NCBI GenBank assembly: GCA_964529285.1
Contig: CAZGWK010000012.1
Span: 11,346-75,345 of the forward strand
From: SURF-21 sp964529285
GTDB taxonomy: Bacteria; Actinomycetota; Geothermincolia; Geothermincolales; RBG-13-55-18
DNA: 64,000 nucleotides
Reading direction: 5' to 3'
The position numbers and the translations under genes are program-made. Position 1 is the stretch's first letter; each line of letters opens with the position of its first letter. The notes under the pieces were generated by a model that ran no database searches, was not told the DNA's origin, and worked only from the letters and a program-made list of their open reading frames with translations. Of this stretch, positions 1 to 8,804 are shown in pieces.

Positions 1-1510
1 CCGCGTACAGCTTGAGCAGATCGAAGGCCATCTCCTTCACCGAAGATCGGGCGCGCCGTTTCGCCCGCCTCCAGTGATGGCTCGAGAGGCGGTGGACCAC
101 CGGCTTCTCGGCCCCGACGTAACGGTGCACCAGGTCGATGCGGTCGGTGGGCACGTAGAGGGAGTCCCCACCCCCGTAGCGCAGCAGCAGGTATTCCCTT
201 ACGGCTCCGTCCACCTCCCGCTTCACCAGCCCCCCGTACACGGCGATGCCGTGGTTGACGTGCACCACGTAGTCCCCCTCATCCAGGTCCCACCATCCCT
301 CGACGGGACGGCCCCCGCCTGCCGGCGCCGGCGCCGCGCGCAGGCGCAGCCTGCCGAAGATATCCCTCTCCGTGAACAGCGCCAGCTTCTGCGAAGGCAG
401 CCTGAAACCCCGCGACCAGTTTCCCCGCACGAGCGAGGCGACCCCCGGCCGCGGAGGACCTTCCAGGCTTACCGCGAGGCCTTCCTCGGCCAGAAGCTCG
501 CGCAACCTCTCGAGCCTGCCCTCCGCGCCGAGAACTACGACCGCGCACCAACCTTCGCCGAGTGTTTGCGCGAGGTCGGAGATGAACGAATCCACCCGGC
601 CGTGGTATTCCGTGACCCCCAGGCTCGCAATGGACGCCGAGGGATGAGGTGGCATGGGGTCCAGCTCGCAGAGCAACAGCCCCCTCCGTGCCGCCTCCTC
701 GGCGATTGATAATCCAGCGCCCTCCGAGCGCAGTTTCTCGGAGACGAGCAGCGGCTGGAGCACGACGGCCGCGGAGCCCTGCGGGAGAAACTCCAGGAGC
801 CTCTTTCCTTTCTTTTCTCTTACGGGCATGGTCACCGGGTATATCTCTATCTCCTCCCGGGCCTCTCCCGAAAGCTGGTCTACGGGGTTGAAGTGGCGGA
901 TCCTCTCTATCCTGTCCCCGAAGAACTCCACCCGCACCGGCCGCCGCCAGCCCGGGTCGAAAACGTCGAGGATGCCTCCACGCACCGAGAACTGCCCCGC
1001 GCCCTCCACCAGGTATTCCCTCCCGTAACCCATTGATGCGATGCGCCGCACTGTCTCTTCCATGTCCATCTCGGCGTCCTGGCGGAAGCGCAGGGGCGCC
1101 AGTGCCCCGCCGCCGGCGGGGAATTCCTGCACGAGCGCCCGTGCCTCGCACACCACCACCACGCGCTCTCCTGCCGACAGGGCTTTCAGGGCACGTGAAC
1201 GCAGGGCGACCGCCTCTGGGTCCTCTCCCCTTTCACCCGCGATGACCAGTTCGCGCAGCGGGAGCGGCCGCACCGCTCCCTCGCCCAGGAGCTCGGCCAG
1301 CGCCAGGGAGAGCTCCTCCTCCGCCCCTCTCCCCGGCGCCACGGCGAGGAGCGGACCCGGCGTTGCGCGCAAGAGGGACGCCACCAGGAAAGGATGGACC
1401 TCCTCCTCGGCCTTTAGCGTGAAACGGCCTCCCGCCGCCAGTGCCGGTTCGGCCGGCCATCCCCCCAGGCCCTTCGCAATGATGTTTTCCAGTTCCCGCA
1501 ATATCTCCAT
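1..1510 (-). CDS. mfd: Transcription-repair coupling factor Mfd, N-terminal part (runs off the window)
   Basis: Mfd removes RNA polymerase stalled at DNA lesions and recruits UvrA. Translating the minus strand from the ATG at 1510 gives 503 codons open to the window edge. Residues about 172-215 hold the UvrB-like homology region, with SVRGGILDVFDP followed by RVEFFGDRIERI. Residues about 411-465 hold the CarD-like RNA-polymerase-interaction domain, with EGDYVVHVNHGIAVYGG and GGGDSLYVPTDRIDLV. The frame ends in the SVKEMAFDLLKLYA helix that precedes the translocase motor, so the helicase and C-terminal UvrA-regulating domains lie outside the window. In Bacillus-type gene order mfd follows pth; here it is divergent from rplY-pth. 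Family assignment is firm. The start is the first reasonable ATG but was not tested against alternatives. Confidence 0.95.
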   Translation of the reverse strand, partial: MEILRELENIIAKGLGGWPAEPALAAGGRFTLKAEEEVHPFLVASLLRATPGPLLAVAPGRGAEEELSLALAELLGEGAVRPLPLRELVIAGERGEDPEAVALRSRALKALSAGERVVVVCEARALVQEFPAGGGALAPLRFRQDAEMDMEETVRRIASMGYGREYLVEGAGQFSVRGGILDVFDPGWRRPVRVEFFGDRIERIRHFNPVDQLSGEAREEIEIYPVTMPVREKKGKRLLEFLPQGSAAVVLQPLLVSEKLRSEGAGLSIAEEAARRGLLLCELDPMPPHPSASIASLGVTEYHGRVDSFISDLAQTLGEGWCAVVVLGAEGRLERLRELLAEEGLAVSLEGPPRPGVASLVRGNWSRGFRLPSQKLALFTERDIFGRLRLRAAPAPAGGGRPVEGWWDLDEGDYVVHVNHGIAVYGGLVKREVDGAVREYLLLRYGGGDSLYVPTDRIDLVHRYVGAEKPVVHRLSSHHWRRAKRRARSSVKEMAFDLLKLYA

Positions 1511-1616
1511 GGCCCTCCTTGCCGCAGGCACGCCTAAGGGGCCTGGGCGCCGCGCACCCAGGCCTGTAAACCATGATACAACAGAGAAAAGAAAAGCCGC
1601 GCGGGCCGCGTCAGAT

Positions 1617-1645
1617 AAAGGGGGCCCGCCTCAGCGGGCCCTCTT
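1617..1645. other. GC-rich inverted repeat between mfd and rplY
   Basis: A perfect 8-bp stem, GGGCCCGC (1622-1629) and GCGGGCCC (1634-1641), encloses the loop CTCA and is flanked by AAAG and CTTT. It lies in the divergent intergenic region, in the 5' leader side of mfd. It could be an attenuator-like hairpin or the end of an unseen small transcript; no gene on either strand ends here. Confidence 0.45.
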
Positions 1646-1746
1646 TGGTGTCGAGCTTCGTCTGGATCAGAACTGACTCGCGCCATGCCACAAACCGCTA
1701 TTCTGTTTTCCCGTATGCGCTCGTGATCCGCGAACCCCCCTCCCGG

Positions 1747-1775
1747 TTGCTACTACAAGGGCATTTACCTATAAT
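1747..1775 (+). promoter_or_regulatory. Sigma-A-type promoter of rplY-pth
   Basis: TTGCTA (1747-1752) and a perfect TATAAT (1770-1775) are separated by 17 bp, about 50 nt upstream of the rplY start at 1829. Confidence 0.6.
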
Positions 1776-1828
1776 TGTCTAGTTGGATACGCCCTGGAAC
1801 GGGCGATAAAGAAAAAGAGGTGCGGAAG

Positions 1829-2485
1829 ATGCAAACGGAACTGGTTGCCGTACCCCGTGACGAAACGGGAAAAGAAGCGGCGAAAAGGATGCGGCACGAC
1901 GGGCGGATACCGGCCGTTCTCTACGGCCACGGCTTCAAATCCAGGCTTCTGTCGCTTGACGAGAGAGAGTTCAAAGCCCTGTTGAGACACGGTCTGCACG
2001 GACTGCTCAGCCTCAAGGTGGAAGGGGCCAAGGAGAGCGCGCAAACGGTGGTGGTAAAGGAGGTACAGCGCGATCCCATAAAGGACTATATCCTGCATGT
2101 TGATTTCCAGAAGATACGCGGCGACGAGGAACTGCAGGCCGAGGTCGTTCTGCAGTTCACGGGCGAGCCGGTCGGGATCAAGGCCGGTGGTATACTGCAG
2201 CATAATCTCTACGAGGTCACCGTACAGTGCCTGCCCAAGGACCTCCCGGATTATATCGAAGTGGACATCTCGGGACTCGACATCAAAGACAACCTCAGGG
2301 TGAGCGACCTGGTCAGCATCGAGGGGGTAAGATACGTCAACAACCCCGAAGAGATAGTGGCCGCCGTCGCACCGAAGAAGATAAAGGAAGAGGTAGCCGA
2401 GGAAGAGCTTCTCGAGGAGGAGCTGGCCGAGGAAGCGGCGGAGGGCGCCGAGGTCGAGGCCCCCTCCGAGGAAGAGGCGGAGTAG
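1829..2485 (+). CDS. rplY: 50S ribosomal protein L25, CTC (general stress) form
   Basis: Binds 5S rRNA in the large ribosomal subunit. The product is 218 residues, the long Ctc/TL5 form rather than the short ~95-residue proteobacterial L25. The N-terminal L25 beta-barrel includes RHDGRIPAVLYGHG near residue 20. A C-terminal CTC domain begins around residue 95 and ends in a strongly acidic Glu/Ala tail, common in this form. I chose the ATG at 1829 because GAAAAAGAGGTG precedes it and homology begins there; an upstream TTG at 1775 overlaps the promoter -10 box and is unlikely. pth follows 64 nt downstream, a widely conserved pairing. Assignment is secure. Confidence 0.95.
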   Translation: MQTELVAVPRDETGKEAAKRMRHDGRIPAVLYGHGFKSRLLSLDEREFKALLRHGLHGLLSLKVEGAKESAQTVVVKEVQRDPIKDYILHVDFQKIRGDEELQAEVVLQFTGEPVGIKAGGILQHNLYEVTVQCLPKDLPDYIEVDISGLDIKDNLRVSDLVSIEGVRYVNNPEEIVAAVAPKKIKEEVAEEELLEEELAEEAAEGAEVEAPSEEEAE

Positions 2486-2509
2486 ACAGGGCTTTAAAGC
2501 GGGATTCTG

Positions 2510-2531
2510 CAGGGGCGGCCCGCCGCCCCTG
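2510..2531 (+). other. Perfect 9-bp hairpin between rplY and pth
   Basis: CAGGGGCGG (2510-2518) pairs with CCGCCCCTG (2523-2531) around a 4-nt loop. It has no clear U-tract (TCTTC follows) and lies just before the pth ribosome-binding site, so it may be a processing or attenuation element rather than a full terminator. Confidence 0.4.
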
Positions 2532-2549
2532 TCTTCATGAGGAGGCAGT

Positions 2550-3104
2550 ATGTTCCTGATCCTGGGGTTGGGAAACCCGGGGGAACATTACCGCAGGACC
2601 AGGCACAACGCCGGTTTCTGGGCGGTTGAAGAACTATCCAGAAAGCACGATGCCTCTCTGAAGTCACGCAAGGGTTACGACCTCGCGGAGGTCAAGTTCT
2701 ATACCGAGGATGTTTACCTGGCCCGGCCCCTTACCTTCATGAACCTCAGCGGCAAGGCAGCCCGCAAACTGCGCCGCAAACTGAAGATAAAACCGTCCTC
2801 TATCCTGGTGATCCACGACGACATCGATCTCAAGGAAGGCACGATCCGCGTCAGGACGGGCGGCTCCTCCGGAGGCCACCTGGGCGTGCAGTCGATCATC
2901 GAGAACATTGGAACCTCCGACTTCCCGCGCATCCGCATCGGCGTGGGTCGTCCTCCCGCGGGCATGGACCCGGCCAAATACGTCCTCACGGAGATGAAGG
3001 GCGCGGAGCTGGATGTATTCCTCGCCTGGTGCGAGAAGGGCGCCGCGGCAGCGGAAGCCGTGGTCATGGACGGCCTGGAGGCCGCCATGAACCTTTTCAA
3101 CTGA
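2550..3104 (+). CDS. pth: Peptidyl-tRNA hydrolase
   Basis: Hydrolyses the ester bond of peptidyl-tRNAs released by ribosome drop-off, recycling tRNA in the cytoplasm. It has 184 residues, the normal family length. Family signatures are GLGNPGEHYRRTRHNAGF at the N-terminus (catalytic His in RHNAGF), TFMNLSGKA near residue 65, and the HDDIDLKEGTIRVRTGGSSG stretch near residue 90, which carries the active-site Asp. The ATG at 2550 is preceded by GAGGAGGCAG. It is probably co-transcribed with rplY. The 292 bases after it (3105-3396) hold no gene I can support; the ORF there lacks any recognisable family. Confidence 0.97.
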   Translation: MFLILGLGNPGEHYRRTRHNAGFWAVEELSRKHDASLKSRKGYDLAEVKFYTEDVYLARPLTFMNLSGKAARKLRRKLKIKPSSILVIHDDIDLKEGTIRVRTGGSSGGHLGVQSIIENIGTSDFPRIRIGVGRPPAGMDPAKYVLTEMKGAELDVFLAWCEKGAAAAEAVVMDGLEAAMNLFN

Positions 3105-3396
3105 TAGGGGTCACATCTTTATTCTTGAATTCCTTTCCAGATAATGGTTTTATCGCACATATCAAGCTGTGACCTTTCGCTCCCGGTTTTGCAAAGCCGA
3201 TACATAGACCTCATCATGACCTTGCACGGGAAAGCGAATCGATGTTGTTTCGAGCGCCATTCCCCCGCCTCCCCTGCTTTCGCCCTTCAAAGAGATTTAA
3301 ACAAATCCCCGCAGGATAACGTCTATACTGGTGCCGGCATAGTCCGGATACGTCCCGGGAGGAATAAACGAGCCGCGGAGAGAAGAAACGACGGAG

Positions 3397-3981
3397 ATGA
3401 AAGCTTATAGGATACTGTTTCCTGCAGCAGTGCTGTTCGTTGCCGCAACCCTGGTGGCCCCGGCGGGCTGCGGAGGGAACGCGGAGGCCAAGGCCAAGGT
3501 GGACCGGGCGATAGAGCTCGTCAGTTCGTCTCAGCCTCTGCTGGAGGACTTGCTGGGACTGGACGAACGCCTGAATGAACTGGGAACTCGCTTCTCCAAC
3601 GTGGAAGACACCATCGCCGAGGGAAAATCCCTCGCCGAGATGGCCCTTATCGGGGTGGATGAGCTGGAAGCACGCTACGGCGAGGCCCGGGATATCCTGC
3701 GGGAAGTCGCGGCCATGCAGGGGGCCGGTGACTACGCGGAATACGCCCGCCTCGCCCTTAAGGCGGTCGATATCGAGCTGGAGGCCGTGGCCTTGAACCG
3801 CGAACTGCTCAACTCCGTATCGGACATGATGGACGTGCTGCCCTTCGCCGAAAACCAGGAACAGCTCTCATACTATACCGAGGAGATCGAGCGATTGACC
3901 GCCGAGATATCCGGCCTTCTGCGGCGGGGTGCGGAGGCGGCGCAGAAGGCAGACCGCTACTACGAGGAGCACGGGCTGTGA
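3397..3981 (+). CDS. Small helical lipoprotein, function unknown
   Basis: This 194-residue protein begins with a basic N-region and a hydrophobic stretch ending in PAGCGG near residue 25, a plausible though imperfect lipobox, so it is probably a lipoprotein anchored outside the cytoplasmic membrane. The rest is polar and predicted largely helical, rich in Glu, Ala and Leu with coiled-coil-like spacing. I recognise no family. Its stop codon overlaps the GTG start of the next lipoprotein gene by 4 nt, indicating a translationally coupled pair, and the two proteins share size, layout and composition, suggesting an ancient duplication or partner subunits. Confidence 0.75.
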   Translation: MKAYRILFPAAVLFVAATLVAPAGCGGNAEAKAKVDRAIELVSSSQPLLEDLLGLDERLNELGTRFSNVEDTIAEGKSLAEMALIGVDELEARYGEARDILREVAAMQGAGDYAEYARLALKAVDIELEAVALNRELLNSVSDMMDVLPFAENQEQLSYYTEEIERLTAEISGLLRRGAEAAQKADRYYEEHGL

Positions 3982-4544
3982 AGCAAAGGGCCGTCCTGGC
4001 GATTGTGGCCGTATGCCTGGCTTTAACCGCCCTGGCGGCGGGCTGCGGATCCCAGGCCCGCCGCTATGCACAGGAGGCGCGTTCCAGCTATATAAGCGCA
4101 CGGGCCGTTCTGGCCGGCGTCGCCGCGTTCCCCGCCCAGATGGAGGCATTGCTGCGCTCCGTGCCCATAGACTCCGCCGGAGAAGAGGCCGAGGAACTCA
4201 TCGAGGGGGCCCGCGAGCTGCTGCCCTCGGCCTCGTCCGCTTTCCGTACCGTCAGCGAAAAGGTGGAGCTGCTCGCGGGAGAGGGGAGCGACAAGTTCAC
4301 CCCCTACGCCGAAAAACTTCTGGCGCTGGTAAGCGTGAACGAGCAGATCATCAACGCTTATATGGAATTCATCGGCATCTCGGATTCTGTGCTGCGCGGC
4401 ATACCCTACGGAGAAAACCCCCAGGACCTTATGCCCACCCTGAATTCCATGGACGCGGTGATCGTTCGTATCCAGGAACTCACGGCCCAACTGGAGCGGC
4501 TGGAAGAGGAAACCGAAGCGCTGTACCTGGAGATAACGAAATAG
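3978..4544 (+). CDS. Second small helical lipoprotein, function unknown
   Basis: 188 residues, starting at a GTG inside the stop codon of the preceding gene (GTGA overlap). The signal peptide ends in a good lipobox, LAAGCGS near residue 23. The mature part is amphipathic helix, for example RYAQEARSSYISARAVL, and ends in a Glu/Leu-rich segment compatible with a coiled coil. No enzyme motif is visible. It is probably a cell-surface partner of the upstream lipoprotein. A family-B dispersed repeat starts 3 nt after its stop codon. Confidence 0.75.
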   Translation: MKQRAVLAIVAVCLALTALAAGCGSQARRYAQEARSSYISARAVLAGVAAFPAQMEALLRSVPIDSAGEEAEELIEGARELLPSASSAFRTVSEKVELLAGEGSDKFTPYAEKLLALVSVNEQIINAYMEFIGISDSVLRGIPYGENPQDLMPTLNSMDAVIVRIQELTAQLERLEEETEALYLEITK

Positions 4545-4546
4545 CC

Positions 4547-4704
4547 TGGGGTCAGCCCTCCATTTTCAACATCGGGGGTCAGGCCTCCACACTAAACACG
4601 ATTATTAGCGTATGGCAGGGACCCTCCATTATCAACACGATCGTGGGCGTGAGGTAACAGTTGAAACTTTCAGGGATCATGTTGAAAATGGAGGGCTGAC
4701 CCCT
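4547..4704. repeat. Family-B dispersed repeat, inverted pair between convergent genes
   Basis: The left arm (4547-4572, TGGGGTCAGCCCTCCATTTT onward) and the right arm (4679-4704) are inverted copies. The left arm follows the lipoprotein stop codon and the right arm abuts the prs stop codon, so each arm is in sense with the gene it follows. The interior has degraded extra copies such as GGGACCCTCCATTATCAACA near 4619. Confidence 0.85.
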
Positions 4705-5669
4705 TACGGCATGTTGTCGCCCCCGAAGAGCTCGCTGACGGATTCGTCCTTGAACACGCTGGCTATGGTATTGGCGAAGATGGAGGCGATGGACAGTACC
4801 TCCACTTTATCACTCAAGCGCTCCTCCGCCATGGGCAGAGTATTCGTCACTACGACCTTCTTCAACGGGCTATCGTCCAGCCTTTGCCTGGCCGGACCGG
4901 AGAATATACCGTGGGTGGCGCAGGCATAGACCTCTTTGGCGCCGGCCTTCATCAGAGCCTCGGAGGAGGCGGCCAGGGTTCCCGCGGTGTCGATCATGTC
5001 GTCCACCAGCACGGCGCTCTTGCCGTCCACTTCACCTATAACGTGCAGGACCTCGGCCCGGTTGTGGCCAGGCCTGCGTTTATGGAGGATGGCCATGGGG
5101 ACCCCGAGGTGGTCGGTATACTTGTTGGCCATTTTCACCCTGCCGGCGTCGGGCGAGACTATCACCATGTCCTGGAAATCCTGCCGGGAGATATATGATG
5201 CCAGCAGCGGCACGGCGGTGAGATGGTCCATGGGACCGGAGAAGAAACCCTGGATCTGGCCGGCATGCAGGTCCATGGTGAGTATGCGGTCTGCCCCGGC
5301 GACGCCCACAAGGTCCGTCACCAGCCTCGCGCTTATGGGCTCCCGGGCCAGGGTCTTCTTGTCCTGGCGCGAGTAACCGTAGTAGGGTATCACCGCCGAG
5401 ATGCGCTTGGCAGAAGCCCTCTCCAGGGCGTCTATCATCAGCAGCAGCTCCATGATGTGGTCGTTCATGGGTTCGGAACAGGTCTGGATGACGAAAGCAT
5501 CGGAGCCGCGTACGCTCTCCTCGTACCTGACGTAGAGCTCGCCGTTGCTGAAGGTCGTGAGGTCCACCTTGCCCAGGCTGATGCCCAGGTGGCCGGCGAT
5601 CTGGCGACCAAGATCGGGATATGATCTCCCGCTGAAGATCATGAGTTTTTTGCGCGTTACCTCCTTCAA
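4704..5669 (-). CDS. prs: Ribose-phosphate pyrophosphokinase (PRPP synthetase)
   Basis: Makes 5-phosphoribosyl diphosphate from ribose 5-phosphate and ATP for nucleotide, His and Trp synthesis. It has 321 residues, normal for class I enzymes. Visible signatures are FSNGELYVRYEESVRGSD near residue 40, the YYGYSRQDKK flexible loop near residue 95, the PRPP synthetase signature DLHAGQIQGFF near residue 130, and the phosphoribosyl-binding loop VLVDDMIDTAGT near residue 215. The start is a TTG overlapping the glmU stop codon (TTGA), preceded by GAGGAGG in the glmU 3' end, so the two genes are translationally coupled. The stop codon touches a family-B repeat. Confidence 0.97.
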   Translation of the reverse strand: MKEVTRKKLMIFSGRSYPDLGRQIAGHLGISLGKVDLTTFSNGELYVRYEESVRGSDAFVIQTCSEPMNDHIMELLLMIDALERASAKRISAVIPYYGYSRQDKKTLAREPISARLVTDLVGVAGADRILTMDLHAGQIQGFFSGPMDHLTAVPLLASYISRQDFQDMVIVSPDAGRVKMANKYTDHLGVPMAILHKRRPGHNRAEVLHVIGEVDGKSAVLVDDMIDTAGTLAASSEALMKAGAKEVYACATHGIFSGPARQRLDDSPLKKVVVTNTLPMAEERLSDKVEVLSIASIFANTIASVFKDESVSELFGGDNMP

Positions 5670-7066
5670 GGCTTGCCCTCCTCCTTCTTTTTGTTCTTCT
5701 TTCTGGTCTTTTTCTTGTATTCTAATATGTTTTTCTGCTGGCTGCGCTCGACCCCCAGCGAACCCGGCGGCACGTCCTTGGAGATAGCCGAGCCCGCTCC
5801 CGTGACCGAACCCTTGCCTATGCGCACCGGGGCTATGAACATGGTGTCGGAGCCTATGAAAGCCTCGTCCTCGATGACCGTACGGTGTTTCTGCGCGCCG
5901 TCGTAATTGCAGGTGATACTGCCTGCCCCGACGTTCACGTCGTCGCCGATATCCGCGTCACCCATATAGCTGAGGTGCGGTACCTTGCTGCCCCTGCCCA
6001 CCACGGTCTGCTTGGTCTCCACGAAGGTGCCCGCCTTGGAGCCCTCGCGCAGGACGCTGCCCGGGCGCAGGCTGGCATACGGCCCCACGTTGACCCCGTC
6101 CTCGATTTCGCTCTCGCGCACCGTCGATTGTTCCACCGTGACCCGGTTTGCGAGGCGGGAATCCGCGATGCGCGTATTGGGTCCCAGCACGCAGCCCTCC
6201 CCGACGGCCGTCTTGCCCTCCAGTATGACCATGGGCCGCAGTATGGTATCCCGGCCTATGGAGACCTCGCCCCCTATATATGTGGTGGATGGGTCCTCCA
6301 TGGTCACCCCCTCATCCATCCAGAGACGGTTGATGCGCTGGCGCATGAGGGCTTCCGCCTGGGCCAGGTGTTCCCGCGTGTTCACGCCCAAAACCTCGCG
6401 CGCGTCCGGGGTCACGAGGGCGGAGATGCGCCTGCCGGAACGCGCGAGCAGCGCGACGGCGTCGGTGAGGAAGTACTCGCCCTTGGCGTTTCCCGTTCCG
6501 AGCTCCGGCAGCACCTGCTTCAGCGCTCCCCAGTCGAAGACGTACGTCGACGTGCCTACCTCTCTTATCTCCTTCTCGGCGGGACCGGCCTCGCTCTCCT
6601 CGACTATCCCCCTCACCTCTCCGGCGCCGTCCCTCACGATCCTGCCGTACCCGCTGGGATTTTCCAGGATAACGGCAAGCATGGTCACCGCCGCTTTCTC
6701 TTTTTCGTGCAGTACGCAGAGGTCGCCGAGGGTAGCGGGCGTGATAAGGGGTGAGTCCGCAGTCAGGACCAGTAGTTCGTCCGTCGCGATGTGGGGAGCC
6801 GCGATCATCACCGCATGCCCCGTGCCCTTTCTCTCTTCCTGCACCACACAGGCGGCTCTCTCGCCGACTTCCTCCTCCACCTCGGCGGCTCCACTGCCTG
6901 TTACTACGATTATGCCGTCGATATGCCCCGCGCCCTTTACCTGCTCCAGGGCGTCAAGCACCCAGGAAAGCATGGTGCGGCCGCATACGCGGTGCATGAC
7001 CTTGGGCCTGTTTGACTTCATGCGAGTGCCCTCGCCGGCGGCGAGGACCAGGGCTGTCCGGCTCAA
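5666..7066 (-). CDS. glmU: Bifunctional UDP-GlcNAc pyrophosphorylase / GlcN-1-P N-acetyltransferase
   Basis: Catalyses the last two steps to UDP-N-acetylglucosamine for peptidoglycan and surface polysaccharides. It has 466 residues with the usual two domains. The N-terminal uridylyltransferase carries LAAGEGTRMKSNRPKV near residues 8-23. The C-terminal left-handed beta-helix acetyltransferase includes RPGSVLREGSKAGTFVETK and SYMGDADIG. The C-terminus is an unusual Lys-rich tail (KKKTRKKNKKK). The TTG start has a strong AAGGAGG upstream. It lies downstream of spoVG and tRNA-Gln and overlaps prs by 4 nt, matching the conserved spoVG-glmU-prs order. Confidence 0.97.
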   Translation of the reverse strand: MSRTALVLAAGEGTRMKSNRPKVMHRVCGRTMLSWVLDALEQVKGAGHIDGIIVVTGSGAAEVEEEVGERAACVVQEERKGTGHAVMIAAPHIATDELLVLTADSPLITPATLGDLCVLHEKEKAAVTMLAVILENPSGYGRIVRDGAGEVRGIVEESEAGPAEKEIREVGTSTYVFDWGALKQVLPELGTGNAKGEYFLTDAVALLARSGRRISALVTPDAREVLGVNTREHLAQAEALMRQRINRLWMDEGVTMEDPSTTYIGGEVSIGRDTILRPMVILEGKTAVGEGCVLGPNTRIADSRLANRVTVEQSTVRESEIEDGVNVGPYASLRPGSVLREGSKAGTFVETKQTVVGRGSKVPHLSYMGDADIGDDVNVGAGSITCNYDGAQKHRTVIEDEAFIGSDTMFIAPVRIGKGSVTGAGSAISKDVPPGSLGVERSQQKNILEYKKKTRKKNKKKEEGKP

Positions 7067-7283
7067 CTCCGCCTCCTTCCTCTCGACGGCATAATTGTAT
7101 AGGACAGGTGGCGACAGTCCAACTCCCGCCCGGCCCGGGAGGCCGTCCGCTGTCTCTCTTTATCCTGTAGGTGGGGTCGCTCTCCCCAGAGCTCCACCGG
7201 CTCGCGCCGCCCTCTCGCGGCCTGCGATTACCGCCGCACAGCGGCGCTGGGGCGTACATAATACCAGTTGAGATGGGTTGCAG

Positions 7284-7310
7284 GACAAAAATAGAGGGCT
7301 TGGAGCCCTC
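7284..7310 (-). terminator. Rho-independent terminator after tRNA-Gln
   Basis: On the minus strand GAGGGCT-CCA-AGCCCTC (7310-7294) is followed by TATTTTTG. It sits 10 nt beyond the tRNA 3' end and should separate spoVG/tRNA transcription from glmU. Confidence 0.85.
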
Positions 7311-7319
7311 ATGTATATC

Positions 7320-7393
<74 letters not shown>

Positions 7394-7415
7394 GAGAAGA
7401 AGCGTGAAGTCCGCC

Positions 7416-7697
7416 TTATTGCTCTTGGGGTGGCTCGCCTTCTTCCTTCCTGAGTTTGAAGAACTCGCGCAGGACCGCCTCCTGTATATTCTCGCGAGTC
7501 TCTGAGTTCAAAGGGTGGGCGATGTCTTTGAAATCCCCGTTGGGAAGCTTCCGGGATGGCATCGCTACGAAGTAACCGCGGTCCCCGTCTACAACCCTAA
7601 GATCGTGGATTACGAAGCAATCGTCTAGGATGATGCTGGCGATACCTTTGACCATGTTCATGTCGATCTCGCGTACGGTTACCCTTGTGATCTCCAC
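7416..7697 (-). CDS. spoVG: Septation / stage V sporulation regulator SpoVG
   Basis: SpoVG is a small conserved nucleic-acid-binding regulator affecting septation, capsule and virulence genes in Firmicutes. The 93-residue product has the standard core: MEITRVTVREI, then KGIASIILDDCFVIHDLRV, GYFVAMPSRKLPNG and DIAHPLNSETRENIQ. The acidic tail is short. It is followed by tRNA-Gln and then glmU, the neighbourhood known from Bacillus. A good promoter lies about 55 nt upstream (7752-7780). Its presence does not prove sporulation; SpoVG occurs in non-spore-formers. Confidence 0.95.
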   Translation of the reverse strand: MEITRVTVREIDMNMVKGIASIILDDCFVIHDLRVVDGDRGYFVAMPSRKLPNGDFKDIAHPLNSETRENIQEAVLREFFKLRKEEGEPPQEQ

Positions 7698-7751
7698 GAG
7701 TTGTATCCCCCTTAGATATTCTTTGTAGTACCGACAAGAAACTTATAAACC

Positions 7752-7780
7752 ATATTATGCCCCTTACACTCCGTTTTCAA
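7752..7780 (-). promoter_or_regulatory. Sigma-A-type promoter of spoVG
   Basis: On the minus strand TTGAAA (7780-7775) and TAATAT (7757-7752) are separated by exactly 17 bp, about 55 nt upstream of the spoVG start. Confidence 0.65.
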
Positions 7781-7916
7781 GGCTATCTGGCTGGTTTGCT
7801 AAACAATCTTTGCGTCGCTGTTCGGGGAAACATGCTGCGGCGTGGGACCGGGACCCGCCGCCCGCTGCAAGGCGTTGTGGCGATCGCGTTTATGCAGTTT
7901 AATAGGTTTGTTTTCA

Positions 7917-8804
7917 TCACCCTACCTGGCTGACCCCGGCCATGCGGAACCTGGTGCGTACCACTGCCGGGGCGTGCCGCATCATCTCCTCCTCGAGGAA
8001 AACAGCCTCGTCGTCGCTTCTGGGCAGGATAAAAACGGTCGGACCGCTGCCGCTTACCAGGGCGCCGGCGGCTCCAGCCTCGCTCGCCCGCCGCAGCAGG
8101 GTAGCTACCTCTGGCATCAGCTCGCAGGCCGCCCGCTGCAGAGAGTTGTGGAGGAGCGGCGCGATCATTTCCCCGTCGGCCGCCGGCAGCAGCGTTATAA
8201 GCGTCCCGGGACCCTGGGCGGGAGGATCATCGACCCCCGAGAGATCGAAGCGCCGGTAGACCTCGCTGGTAGCCAGGGCCATCCCCGGGTTGACCAGCAG
8301 GACGGGCAGGGGCGGGGCCTGCGGGAGAGCGGTTATGCGCTCCCCCCTTCCCTCCCCCAACGCGGTTCCTCCCACCAGGAAGAAGGGGACGTCCATGCCG
8401 AGCGATGCGGCCGTGCGCATCAATCTCTCCCGGGTCATGGCCTCACCGGCGAAGAAGTTCAACATGCGCAGCACCGCGGCGGCGTCGGAGCTCCCGCCTC
8501 CCAGCCCCGCGGCCTGCGGGATGCGCTTGCCGAGCCTGATCTTTATCCCCATGCGCAGCCTCGTCGCTGCCAGAAACACGCAGGCCGCCCGGTAGCAGAG
8601 GTTGTCCTCGCCGGGCGCCGCGTCTCCTTCTACCGCAAGCTGTACCCCTTCTCCCCCGACCGTCACCTCCATCTCCACCAGGTCGCACAACTCAACGGTC
8701 TGCATCACCGTGCGCACGGGATGATATCCATCGGGACGCAGAGGTCCTGCCTCGAGGTAGAGGTTTATCTTGGCCGGTGCTTCTAATGCCGCTTCGCTCC
8801 GCAT
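7917..8804 (-). CDS. ispE: 4-diphosphocytidyl-2-C-methyl-D-erythritol kinase
   Basis: ATP-dependent kinase of the MEP (non-mevalonate) isoprenoid pathway. It is a GHMP-family protein: the substrate-binding start is APAKINLYLEAGPLRPDGYH, and the ATP-binding glycine-rich loop PQAAGLGGGSSDAA lies near residue 95. The open frame extends to 8846, but I chose the ATG at 8804 because AGGAG lies 6 nt upstream and homology begins right after it. The length of 295 residues is typical. It is divergent from rsmA, whereas in Bacillus the two are on the same strand. Confidence 0.95.
   Translation of the reverse strand: MRSEAALEAPAKINLYLEAGPLRPDGYHPVRTVMQTVELCDLVEMEVTVGGEGVQLAVEGDAAPGEDNLCYRAACVFLAATRLRMGIKIRLGKRIPQAAGLGGGSSDAAAVLRMLNFFAGEAMTRERLMRTAASLGMDVPFFLVGGTALGEGRGERITALPQAPPLPVLLVNPGMALATSEVYRRFDLSGVDDPPAQGPGTLITLLPAADGEMIAPLLHNSLQRAACELMPEVATLLRRASEAGAAGALVSGSGPTVFILPRSDDEAVFLEEEMMRHAPAVVRTRFRMAGVSQVG

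Noticed and set aside
3144..3410. 88-residue open frame between pth and the first lipoprotein
   Set aside because: No ribosome-binding site, no family features, overlaps the lipoprotein start; treated as intergenic.
4547..4704. A MITE with terminal inverted repeats
   Set aside because: Other family-B pairs have different interiors and spacing, and single arms occur alone, so arms rather than a fixed unit seem mobile.
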